Origin: Tigriopus japonicus
Taxonomy: Eukaryota > Arthropoda > Copepoda > Harpacticoida > Harpacticidae
Assembly: GCA_010645155.1 (NCBI GenBank)
Contig: CM021318.1
Span: forward strand, 10,037,154-10,101,153
Direction of reading: 5' to 3'
Length of the DNA: 64,000 bases
Position numbers and translations under genes: made by a program. The notes under the pieces were generated by a model that saw nothing but the letters and a program-made list of their open reading frames with translations, was not told the DNA's origin and did no database searches. Positions within the stretch are counted from its first letter, which is position 1. Every line of letters begins with the position of its first letter. Of the stretch, positions 54,714-64,000 are shown in pieces.

Positions 54714-56979
54714 AAGTTACTGGCACATACGGCTGTTGTTGGTGAAGTTGCATTAGGGCTTGTTGGTATGCAGCAACGGAACTCAAGTTTGGATCTCGAT
54801 GAGTACCGACCTCCAAACCTCCGGCTGCAGCAGCAGCGGCTGCGGCCACGGCCACCATCGTGGTGGGTGTTGACGCAACGGAAGCTCGATATAGATTCTC
54901 TTCGTCTGCTTGTGAGATGGGAACGGCATTCGAACCACAGTGGAATACTGGCGTGCCTGACTTGTCACTTGCGGGACGTTTAGAGGGTGGAACGCTGGAG
55001 AGTGTCTGGAACAGAGGATGGTACATGTATGTTTATTTAAGGCCGTGGGTGTAAATGACAAGTCAGTTGGGCCTAAAGTGCTTTGGATCCCTTGAGGGAA
55101 GCTTGAGGACTGACGGTTAGACATGGGGATGTAGCCAGCCAACACTGCGACCAGATGTATTGTACGTGTGCAATGACAAGCATTCCACAAACAACGATGA
55201 ATTGTGGTTGACTTCGAAAAAGCAAGCACCCACCCAGCTGCGAAACTATCTTTCAATCAGCGATGAAAACGGATCTTATTGTTGGACAAAAGTTAACGTC
55301 TTCATGTTCTGGCGAAACACTCTCGAACCTTGGCCTCTTATTACTTTTGGAGTGGCAATCAGCTCTTTCTATGGAACGTTTAAACCGTTTAATCCCACAC
55401 GGCCTGGGAAAAGTCGACAGGAAATCCAGTGTGATCGAGAGTGGTTGCAATGGTTTTAACAAGGAATCAATCAGTAGGCTTACCTCAAGGCAATCTGTTC
55501 TTGGTTTCTTATGCTGGTGTTGAAGTTGTTGCTGTTGTTGTTGCGGTTGCTGTTGTTGCTGTTGCTGCTGTTGGTGGTGGTGATTGGGGTGCATTCCTGC
55601 ATTAGTTGCTAATGCCAATTGATGGGGATGTATCATTGATCCTTGCGGCAAGACTGACGATCCTTGTGTAACTAACTGAGTTGAACTAGATTTGTGATCG
55701 GCACTTGGAAGGCTAGTTACGGGATCACCAGGGAAGGCAGCAGACATTGGATCGGAAGAAATGATCAATGGGAAGAGATGAGGATGACCATTCGCGTTAC
55801 TTGTCACATAGCCTTGGTGATGATGAGTATTGGGATACGTTGAGAGCTGAGATACTATGGGACTGAGAATGGGAGGCGTCTGAAAGCAATTCATCAAAGA
55901 AAAAATAATGTCAGGTCAGCATTTCCAATCTGATGATACGAGGGGTTGAATTTCTCAAATCTACTAATCGATTCACGGTTTCTTTTGCTCCAAGAAGCTA
56001 ATCCACTTTTATGTGCTTCAAACTCGCAGTCAAGCTATTTTCTAGATCGTTAATGTTTTTCATCAGTCATCACAGAGCACATTACTATTATGGCTAGGTA
56101 TTCATATGGATTGTCAGGTATTTGACAAAACACGAGCTCCAAGTACTTCTTACCATGGAATGCATATGAGGGCGAATGGAATGATGTCCTTGTTGTCCAA
56201 CGAAGCCGTATTGTTGGAGAACAGCGTTCTTTAGCGCCAAATGATTTCTTCCATTGATTAGCAACTGATCTTTGAGATGCTGAGGTGGATGGAAGTATTT
56301 GCACGGGGGCTTTTCCCTGTTACATCGTCCCTACAAGTGAAGATCAATTGCACTGTATACTTTTCAAGTCAGACTTCAAATCCCGAATCCAATCCAACAC
56401 GTATAGTCGGGAGTCTTTTTGTTGCAACCTAATCTTATTGTTGTCAACCATAAGAATGAAGTATCATATTCCCTTGGCAAATTCGCCATCTGATAGAAAA
56501 TGGAGAAGGATGGCAAATTGGTTTGAAAGTGAGACGAGACTTTCTGAAGGCAGTGGCATTATTTGCATCTTCTTCTCATTCGAGTACTAAGTATGTTCAC
56601 CTTCGGCATGCAAACATTCGTAAGGTGACGCGTCTTTGTGTTTCTCTTGCTTGCTTACCTTGATGCTGTCATAACAGGCTGTCACTCGGCCATTCTGTAT
56701 CTCAATGGATTCTGGAGGATGTGCAAACTTGCATTCTCCGTCACTTCGCGAGCATTTGTTTCGCTGATATTCCCTGCACACTTCGAGTTGTAACCATCGA
56801 GAGTCTTTCTGATTCATGAGAGCACCAACATTGATGATAGTTGGAGCGGAATTAGCGACCGCTCCAGCCGAGTTTGCAGCGGCCAGAGCAAGAGGATTAC
56901 TCATGGCCAGAAATGGATGTTGCTGGCTTGCTGCCATGCCACTTAAAGTGGGATTGGTGGGGATGCCCATATAGGCCAT
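54714..56979 (-). CDS. mbl: muscleblind (MBNL-type CCCH RNA-splicing regulator), four exons
   Basis: Exons on the minus strand: 56979-56659, 56330-56154, 55879-55484 and 55005-54714. The first three junctions are phase 0; the last exon ends in phase 1 at T|GTAAGT. The total is 395 aa before the next exon; read-through would add C-K and stop at 54706. Exon 1 carries [20 protein letters not shown] with the first CCCH finger (C68-C76-C83-H87). Exon 2 carries [20 protein letters not shown], the second finger, and [16 protein letters not shown]. Exon 3 is Pro/His-rich with a Gln tract and ends KKPRTDCLE. Exon 4 has [16 protein letters not shown], a poly-Ala run and QPYVPVT, as in MBNL C-termini. 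The protein regulates alternative splicing in muscle and neurons by binding YGCY RNA. No second finger pair was found. Confidence 0.93.
55526..55592 (-). repeat. CAG/CAA microsatellite coding polyglutamine in muscleblind exon 3
   Basis: Mixed CAG/CAA codons encode two Gln blocks separated by Pro, following a His run. Interruption by CAA codons would stabilise the tract. The count could vary between individuals. Confidence 0.85.
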
Positions 56980-57600
56980 CTTGGATCGATCGTCAGTAGA
57001 GCGGTTCGAACCACAGTTAGTACACAAGATTGGTGGTTTGACCAAGACCAATGATATCACCAGATTGTATCACTTATCGTTAGTTTTAGACGAATATAGT
57101 ATGTTTCATACAAGTTGTAGAAGGTAGAAGTCACTGGGGTGAGGGTAATTCTTGTTGTTGTTGGTGTTGTTCTTGTTGTAGGAGTTGGAGTCGTTGCGGT
57201 GGTATTTTTTTCTTCAACTTGGTGCGGAAGAGGTCCTGATGGAAATTTGAAACGTGGTCGCAGCAGAAGCAGCAATAAAAACACCACTACTGCCTTCTCC
57301 TACAACGCTAAGGCTTCCTCTGAGTGTCTAAGGCACAGAATGAATATCTTGGAATCGAATGTTTTAGAAGGTCACTTCATTATTATCATTTCAATTTTGC
57401 AAACAACCCCCAGGGAGGAGGTGATGGTGGTGGTGTTGGAGCAGAATGCGGGGGCGGAGGAAAAACAAGTGGGAAGGGACAACGAGGAAAAACCGGAGCA
57501 CTTGATCCACGCACCGATCTCGAAGTAATGGACCAACGAAGCAAAAAGCAAATTTAGAAAATTCAATGCCCTTCTCCTCGTTGTTTCTTTCTCCCTCTCG
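56980..57600 (-). promoter_or_regulatory. 5' leader region of muscleblind
   Basis: The frame upstream of the first ATG is open for 27 codons to a GTG and is closed by an in-frame TGA just above. This supports the 56979 start. The leader contains an ACC/AAC-rich run (57130-57200). A clean acceptor was not identified, so the exon's 5' limit is unknown. Confidence 0.4.
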
Positions 57601-60600
57601 GTCTCTCTTAGTGCGAGTTGTATATAAATGTGTGTGGGGGAGAGTGGGTAAGTGTGTGTGCGTGTTCGTGAGTGAGTGCGAGTGTATGTGTCTCTCTATC
57701 CGTCTCCCTCTACCGTAAAGGCGTGAGATCGCTCTCACCGATGACTTTTGAAATCATGAGGTACAAAACACGTAGAGAAACTATCACTTGAACTACTCTC
57801 GTCTTCTAACAATTTGCAGTTCCCCAGTCTCGCAAGAAAATTGCTCTCAGTTTCTCTGTCACTCCAGTAAGCATGAGCGAGGGATGTGATGCTGTTTCTC
57901 TCTCAGCCTTTAAGGCAATTAAGAGAAATCTTTGCCCCAACCCTTGATTGTGCAACGTTGAGAGAAATTGACAATGACGACAATGACTGATTTAGAAGCT
58001 GTGTTTTTCTTGGCTGGCTTGGTTGCGAGCTCGGGAGATTGTGGGGTTGGTTGCTCGGTTGCTTGGTTGGAAGGTTGGTTGGTTCTTGGTTGGCCTGTTC
58101 TTCATTGACCGTTCGTCCGTCTCGTTCCCCCTTTTGTGAGCTTGCTGGATCAGTAGCGGGTAACGAGGTACACACATTCGTTGGTGGTACGTACGAAGTA
58201 CTTGCAATCAGCAGTTTTACTAATCGCAGTTCCTGGGTTTGTCCGGGATCGTTGTGTTGATCTTGATATCAAAAGGTCCCCTCCCTATTTACCCCTAAAC
58301 ATGAATGCACCAAGCACCGAAAAAGGAACTTACTTCCCCCGGGTAATTTATAGCAGTATTCGTGAGAGGAGCGTGCCTGGATTTTGCAGTCAGTGTTCCA
58401 CAAGGAACTTGTTCAATTGTTTGGTGGAATGATTATGGTGACAAAGACAATGAAGACGATGAAGATGATGATGACAACAACAACAATAATAACAAGAAGA
58501 GCAGCACCAGCAGCAGCAATCTTTGGTATTTCTTTAACCGCTTGATGTTTCTTGTCTTCCGGGTGATTGATTGCGGTTGTGACACTTTAGGTGATCAGGT
58601 TCATGGATGAGTAAGCGCTCGTTTGATGCCAGGTTTTTCTCTGAGTCTGATGTCACGATAGATAGTCGATTTGTGATGATGGGAAGTGAAGTCGAGGTTA
58701 GAAATGATTCCGGCTGTTTTCGTCCAACCCATTTATTGATGACCATATCGTCTTCGTTTTCACACTGAACCATTGAGGTAGAAAACTGAGCATAATTTGC
58801 CTGTGAGCCTCACCATTGGAAAATGCCTGCAACCTTGGCACGAAACACCCAGAGAGTGCTTGCTGCACACTCACATACGAACGAACGAAGAGCTGAGAGC
58901 TAGCTAGCGTTGATGCAAAATCAACAACTGATCTTCCTCGTCCCAAGTCAACTGGTTGGAAGTTGCAAAAAAAGAGATGGAGCAAGAAGGCTAAAGAAGA
59001 CGGACACGAGCTAGAAGACGAAAAAGAAGATGCTTGCAAGTACGTGGAGGAGGAGAACGAGGAGGACGATCAGAAGGAGAAGACGAGGACTGGGAGGAGA
59101 GGACGAGGAAGAGTAAGTAGGTGGTGGTGGAGGAGTAGTAACAGGAGGAGGAGGAGGAAGAAGAAGAAGAAGAAGAACCTCTGCATGCCAGGAGGATTTT
59201 CCTCGACGACTGCGCAAGTTTGCTCGCTCGATTCGGTTCGGAATCCACGATCGTGCCGCGAACTTGGGTCCCCTAACCACAGTTCTGTTCCTTCGTTCTC
59301 ATTGCCGACTACTTCTACTGCTACCACCACCATCTCCCCCACCATCCCCACCACCACCATCGTCGTCACCTCCACCACGTTCTTCTCGTCCTCCTGAACG
59401 ATGTACTTCTGTGCGATCGTCCTTTCCGGCTTTGGGCATGTGAAGAGTTCCTCCTCGTCTATGTTTCTAGCTCTACAGTATCTAGCCTCTTTCCTTGCCC
59501 CTAAAAATAGTGACAGGGTTCCAGCGAGAAGTCCTCAAAAGCCGATCCATGACGTGGACTTAAACCCCTTCTTTTGGACTGTCTTCATCTCTCCTTGATC
59601 AAGTTCATGGGTGGTGGTGGTGGTGGTGGGAGTCGTGATGGTGGTGGTGTTGGTGCTGCCTAGGCAGGTTAAGGGGTTCAAAGAAACCTCGACGCTCGTC
59701 TGCCACTCCTTTTCTTCCTCATCTGCTTTAAACTTTGGCCTAGCTCTCCATGGGACGAATGGACGGACGTATTTTGGAGTATGGCACCAACGAGCCCCAT
59801 AGCCCTTCCATAGCTGCATCCACACATTCATACTTGGAATAGAGTTAGCAAGTTGCTATGCGCTAGTTTGTCCATTTAAGGAAGGCCAAAGAGGGAGAAG
59901 GGAAAAGGGAAGAGCGAAAAGAGCACAGCGATAACGGAGGAAGAGCGAATTCCTCGCCAGTGGCCCTGGTTGGCAAAATCTCTTTCGCCGGTCCTAAAGT
60001 TCATGATAAGGCGAATTCGTTTGACTGCCTTCGTGTAGCCCATAGAATTCCCTATTACACCGGCTTTGGCTGGAACCTCGACTGTCGAGTTTCCCGATCC
60101 CTCAAAATGTAGCAATTTCGTGCAACTGAAAGCAATCAAGTAAATGCTATCCCCGCTCGATCCGTTCGCCGACATTAGCAACGTGGGCTTTGGCATTGCC
60201 ATACTCCGCCAAAACACACCCACACTCTGTTTTAATGCTTCTGGTCGAACAAGTCTGGGTGGCTTTCCCCTTGCCGTGTTCCTCAGTCCCAAGCAAAGAC
60301 GAATGATTTTCACACTCGGTTCCAAAACGCACAACTTCTGAGGTCATGGTCGTCCTCTCCGTCCTCGTTGTCCTCGCCTGCGTTCACGTTGGAGTAGGTC
60401 GTGTTCGCCTTAGCTGGCTATTTACTGAGTTCTAGTGTGGATCGCGATTTAGGACACTGTCTGGTACTAGTAGAAACAACAACAACATCAACAACAAGGG
60501 AGGGATAGGGAACAGAAGGGAACGGATCCCCCACGATGACTCCAATTCGAGGACGTGGACGAAGAGGGCGATGACAAAGGTTCAACTCGTCTGCTTTCGT

Positions 60601-61200
60601 TTTCGAACTTTCCTGGAAAGAATTTTCAGCAGTTGTCGCGTTGGTGGCCAAGTCGGGGTAGCCTCAACTTTGTTATCATCTTCCTGGCAATAGAATAAAA
60701 AAGTGGAAAGAATGGGGTCGGCCGTTATTGGGGGTCGGCCGAATTGGCCAGCCTTGGTGGTTGGTGGCGCCCAGCCTTCATGAGCGAACCGGGGCCTCTT
60801 GGATTGACTGACTTGAGGTCTGGCTTGCAGACATTCTCTGCAAAGGAGTGGCACTTACTACTCGACTACCGAACAACTCTGAAGGGAGGGGCACGTTCAA
60901 GAGAATACCCCTCATCTCTTGCACGTTCCTGGTCCCTGGAGCAGTCGAGAAGCAGAAAGACCAATGCTGAAATTTAGGGTGCGGTTCGTGTGTTGGAGCT
61001 TGACTTGACTTTGCCGCTTGCTTTTCAGTCTTTGCTTCCTCTGCTGGTGTGTCGCAAACCCCTAGATTAGCCTGAAGTATTGTCCATACGTCAGTCCGTC
61101 CGTCCTTCCGTCTGTCCGTTCGTTCGTTCCTTCGTTCGTTCGTTCGTTTGTTGGGTCGTTCTCTCGCTCGTTCCCTTCGTCCAGGAAGTTGGGAATGCAA
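57601..61200. other. Microsatellite-rich DNA upstream of muscleblind
   Basis: Many simple runs occur here: GTGTGT/GAGTGAGTG (57630-57690), GGTTGGTT (58030-58090), GAC/AAC triplets (58440-58520), GGA/GAA (59040-59180), ACC (59310-59380), GTG (59605-59655), ACAACA (60475-60500) and (TTCG)n (61120-61160). The region is GC-richer than the transposon areas. ORFs such as 59876-60334 (minus) are open but carry no motif. It is probably the promoter and non-coding 5' exons of muscleblind, whose fly homologue has a very long leader; this is inference. Confidence 0.4.
61090..61175. repeat. CGTCCGTT/CGTTCGTT microsatellite
   Basis: A run of cgtccgtc changes into ttcgttcgttcgttcg over about 80 bp. The repeat translates as an RTNER-type pattern on the minus strand, which is not a gene. 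Confidence 0.8.
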
Positions 61201-61876
61201 TTTCAGTCATTCTTCCCTAATGACAACGGAGCTTCTACTCAATGTAATCAGGGAATTTGATAACCATTGCAAACTCAGGTGAATAACGTTGATGACCTCA
61301 CAGACCGATGCCCACATGGCCCGGATTCTAACCGTCTTATACTACGTAATGTGCCAAGATCCTGATTCAATAGGCCAAAATTCTTTTTTGGCCTTTTTTT
61401 GGCTGAATAATGAACACGATTCTTGTGGATCTATCCATCAAGGTCACTGAAGGTATACCAAAGTTTGACGTTCCAAAGGAGAAGGCTTTTCTTCTAAATC
61501 GTGGAAATACTGATAGATTTGCTGCACGTAGATGAGAAGTGATGGGTGCGGCTAACGAACGACATGGAAGGCTCTTTTATAGCAGTTCTTATGCAACATA
61601 AAAGTGATAATAAAGACAACAGAACTCCTCGAAATGACATCTTTCTCTAGGCGTTAAAGCTTGAAAACCTTTTCCTTTGAAAAAAGTCTTTTTGGTAAAA
61701 TATGTATATGTGAGTAAAAAGACCTTTTCGGGAGAAAATAATTATCTTCCATCCTTGAAGAGTACATTTTGCTTAATGTATGCATCAGAAAAATGTTCTT
61801 TTGGATTTTTCTCTTTAAAATATATTTTGAGCATGTTTTTTGAGACAAGAAAGCATAAATCATAAACCATGCACTA
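61201..61876. other. Intergenic stretch, nothing recognised
   Basis: No gene or repeat ends were recognised. Short overlapping frames near 61654-61865 have no motif. Confidence 0.4.
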
Positions 61877-62165
61877 TACTAGGTGGGGTGAAAAGTAACC
61901 TCCTTGACCGACAAAATGCAATCCTATTGCAAAATATGCTTATAATGCCTTGTAGTTCATTCATATTTAGGCATAAGTTTCAAATTTCAATGCATTATTG
62001 CCCTTTATTTTGTTTTGAGAGCTGATTGATGTTGACGTGTTTGGCATCATGGTGAAAATGAATCTGATGATTTTACGGATGAAAACGTCAAAAAAGTGCA
62101 TGAAATGGGGCTGGCTGACCGGAAAGTGAAGGTGCGTGAGCTGGTAGCTAACATTAAGAAACGAA
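61877..62165 (+). pseudogene. Mariner-like transposase fragment with 5' TIR
   Basis: It begins TACTAGGTGGGGTGAAAAGT, a mariner-style terminus after TA. About 150 bp on, the plus strand encodes GENESDDFTDENVKKVHEMG followed by LADRKVKVREL, matching the N-terminal helix-turn-helix region of mariner/SETMAR transposases (xENVxxVxxxxxxDRRLTVRE). The frame is broken on both sides and no catalytic domain follows. It is a dead, truncated copy. Confidence 0.65.
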
Positions 62166-62337
62166 AAATAATGAATCATGGAAATGGCCATCAAAATATC
62201 AAGACTTACAAACTCGCAACTAACAAATTCTCGATTTTTTACCACCTTTATTATCAAAAGTACGATAATCACTAGATGCTGGTAAAGAAATCTAAATAGT
62301 GAAGAAGATAGAAAAAGTACTTTAAATTAAAAAAAAT

Positions 62338-62580
62338 AGTTGTTGACTGAAAGCACTTTCGTTCAGAACCCTTAGTTTATACTTTGGTTATGTCTTCCGA
62401 AACCGAAAGCAGATACTATTAAGGATCGATAGGGAATGAAAAATGGCCCGGGGAACTCCTTAGATTTACTTATTACCTAATTCAGAAAAGTAAAATAGGA
62501 ATTTGAAGGTTCTTTATGGATGGATTTTGAAGTCAGTTTCTTTCCATTCGGTGAAAGTGCCCTTTCAGTTCATCAATAGT
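62338..62580. mobile_element. Relative of the TAGTGATG element family, reverse orientation
   Basis: The right edge cctttcagttcatcaatagt is the inverted left end of the 27784 element with small changes. Near the left edge ctgaaagcac and gaaaccgaaagcagata echo the other end. The terminal match is weak, so the copy is old. Confidence 0.5.
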
Positions 62581-63465
62581 AAGGATTGTAATCTACCAAA
62601 CTTGATTCCTTGTTAGTTCGTGGGGTTTTGATCCGTTACTGATCCAAGCAAGCAGCATTATTAAAGGCCAAAGGGCTTTGAAATTGCACTTGCCTTTAGC
62701 AAAAGCTCAACCACGTAAAAAGGTGGAAAAACAGGGATCAATCTTCTTATGGTTCAATTGATCCTTTCAATGGTTTGCAAGCTCATGGGACATTCAAAGA
62801 CTTTGAAGAGCATGTTTGTTTTAAGTAGCTAAGTGAGGGTTTCTCAAGCTGGCCGAAGTTTTCACCTTGCCATGACTTTTCAACTCTATTTCAGAGGTAT
62901 GATTCTCTAGTAAGAGTGTGAAATTTGAAAATACTTGTTTAGTGTTTGGTGGACTCCTTATCATTTTATTTATTCATGCTGAATTTGAGGCTAGATTGCC
63001 GTTATATTCAAGTTTGGGCAGGCTTTCGTTCTGTGGGTTTCTCATCTCTCAATGTGTGCGACAATTTCTCACTCTTCGACTCTTTTGAGTTTCACAAATT
63101 GTGTTTATTAATAAGGACCGAATAATTACATTGAACAGTTCATTATTTCTATCATTTTTATTCGTGGCTCGTGTCCATAACTTGCAAAATTAAAACTCTC
63201 CTTTTAAAAAAGAACCTCCAAAAAGGAGACCCTAAAGGTGACCCAATGAAAAGCGGCTTAGCTTCAAAATGTCTTGTAAGGCAGAACCTCTCGCATTCAA
63301 AACATCTGAAAAAATAGAGAAAGTCTTCAAAAGCTTTATTCTTGGGTTTATGAGGGTAAAATATTTTTTCAAAGATGAAATCATGTACTACTGCAAATAA
63401 AATGACCCCCCACACTAGATGTGAGCCGTGAGTGATTTGGGCGTTGTGATAGTGTTACGATGCCA
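62581..63465. other. Intergenic stretch, nothing recognised
   Basis: No coding motif, RNA or terminal repeat was recognised. Confidence 0.4.
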
Positions 63466-63468
63466 AAT

Positions 63469-63625
63469 TTTCAGCCTCATTTGGAATATTCTCAACTCAT
63501 TTGCGTACCAATGGCTGCGTCAGGTTTGCAAAAGGCCGAGCAGATCCGACGATGTTTCACAAGGAACATCCCAAGAATGAGTGATCTCTCTTACTGGGAG
63601 AGACTCCAACAGCTGAGGCTGAATG
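63469..63625 (+). pseudogene. LINE C-terminal fragment
   Basis: Plus-strand translation contains KAEQIRRCFTRNIPRMSDLS followed by YWERLQQLRL, matching KVEQVQRCFTRNITGMRELSYWERL of the 20-kb LINE on the other strand. It is cut by a hAT-like terminus at 63644. Confidence 0.75.
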
Positions 63626-63643
63626 AAACAATCATATCATCAT

Positions 63644-63878
63644 TAGGGACGGGGAAAAAGTGCACAAAAACTAGCAAAAGTGCAACTAAAAATGTTTAAA
63701 AAATGAATCAAAGTGTAACAGAAAGTGCAAAAAGATCTGAAATTCTACCCATTAATGACGATTTTAATTTCTTTGAATGTTTGTTTTTAAGTTGCATTTC
63801 CAAAATGTTCAAGTAAAACTGTCAGCACCTTCAGAAATATCAAAGCGTGTCTACAATAATGCTCCCTAAGGTCTTAAC
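63644..63878. mobile_element. Left end of a TAGGGACGGG-type hAT element
   Basis: The sequence TAGGGACGGGGAAAAAGTGC is followed by repeated gtgcaaaaa/gtgcaactaaa phrases, resembling the terminus of the 23360-24749 family. No right end was found before the next element starts at 63879. Confidence 0.6.
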
Positions 63879-64000
63879 TAGTGATGGACCATAAGTGCTT
63901 TCGGCCAAAATTTCGATTTCGGTTTCGGTTTTGCCTAGCGAAACCGAAAGCAGACAAGCACCAGAAAGGATGGAGTTTGACAACAAAATCGAAAAAATTT
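63879..64000. mobile_element. TAGTGATGGACC-family element, truncated by the window end
   Basis: TAGTGATGGACCATAAGTGC, then ttcggtttcggttttgcct and gagtttgacaacaaaatcg, match the reverse complement of the right half of 27784-28101. The other end lies outside the window. Confidence 0.8.

Noticed and set aside
55253..55483. Continuation of muscleblind exon 3 as coding ([10 protein letters not shown]... tail)
   Set aside because: It starts right at a consensus donor, and the downstream exon resumes in phase 0. It is kept only as a possible alternative tail.
59876..60334. 152-codon minus-strand ORF upstream of muscleblind
   Set aside because: There is no recognisable domain, the composition is ordinary, and overlapping plus-strand frames are also open. 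It is treated as chance.
63854..63875. Right end for the TAGGGACGGG element at 63644 (gctccctaagg)
   Set aside because: The inverted match is only a few bases and the flanks do not duplicate the left target site.

Overview
The window looks like nuclear DNA of an arthropod, probably a crustacean such as a copepod. It carries metazoan genes with spliceosomal introns (several only 46-140 bp), an Nkx2-1/scarecrow homeobox gene, muscleblind with arthropod-like exon structure, and a dense load of hAT-type, LINE and mariner remnants. The species call is inference; nothing in the sequence names it.

Layout. 1-4 kb: AT-rich DNA with an orphan exon-like ORF, a 154-bp tandem array and a hAT-type element with a perfect 8-bp target duplication. 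4.2-11.5 kb: three unfamiliar genes for putative secreted, low-complexity proteins, two of them ending in hydrophobic-helix plus polybasic modules. One intron there appears to use a GC donor. 11.5-31 kb: a transposon graveyard with several hAT-type non-autonomous elements, at least three LINE lineages with broken reverse transcriptases, hairpins and nested insertions. 31.6-39.6 kb: scarecrow/Nkx2-1 in three exons. Its homeobox is cut at an intron after homeodomain residue 44, and the rest is not visible anywhere in the window. 39.6-46 kb: intronic or intergenic DNA with a 2-kb inverted repeat. 46.7-48.5 kb: RBM45 (four-RRM RNA-binding protein). 49.2-51.7 kb: ENGASE (GH85 endo-beta-N-acetylglucosaminidase, three exons). 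54.7-57 kb, minus strand: muscleblind, four coding exons with one CCCH zinc-finger pair and a CAG/CAA polyglutamine tract. 57-61.2 kb: microsatellite-rich DNA upstream of muscleblind. 61.2-64 kb: mariner, LINE and hAT fragments.

The genes do not form one pathway. RBM45 and muscleblind are both RNA-processing regulators and scarecrow is a neural/foregut transcription factor, but their adjacency need not be functional. The most unusual content is (i) the hAT-type families, each built by repeating its own short motif, five of them with exact 8-bp target duplications; (ii) the interrupted homeobox; (iii) the helix/polybasic gene cluster; and (iv) the large inverted repeats.
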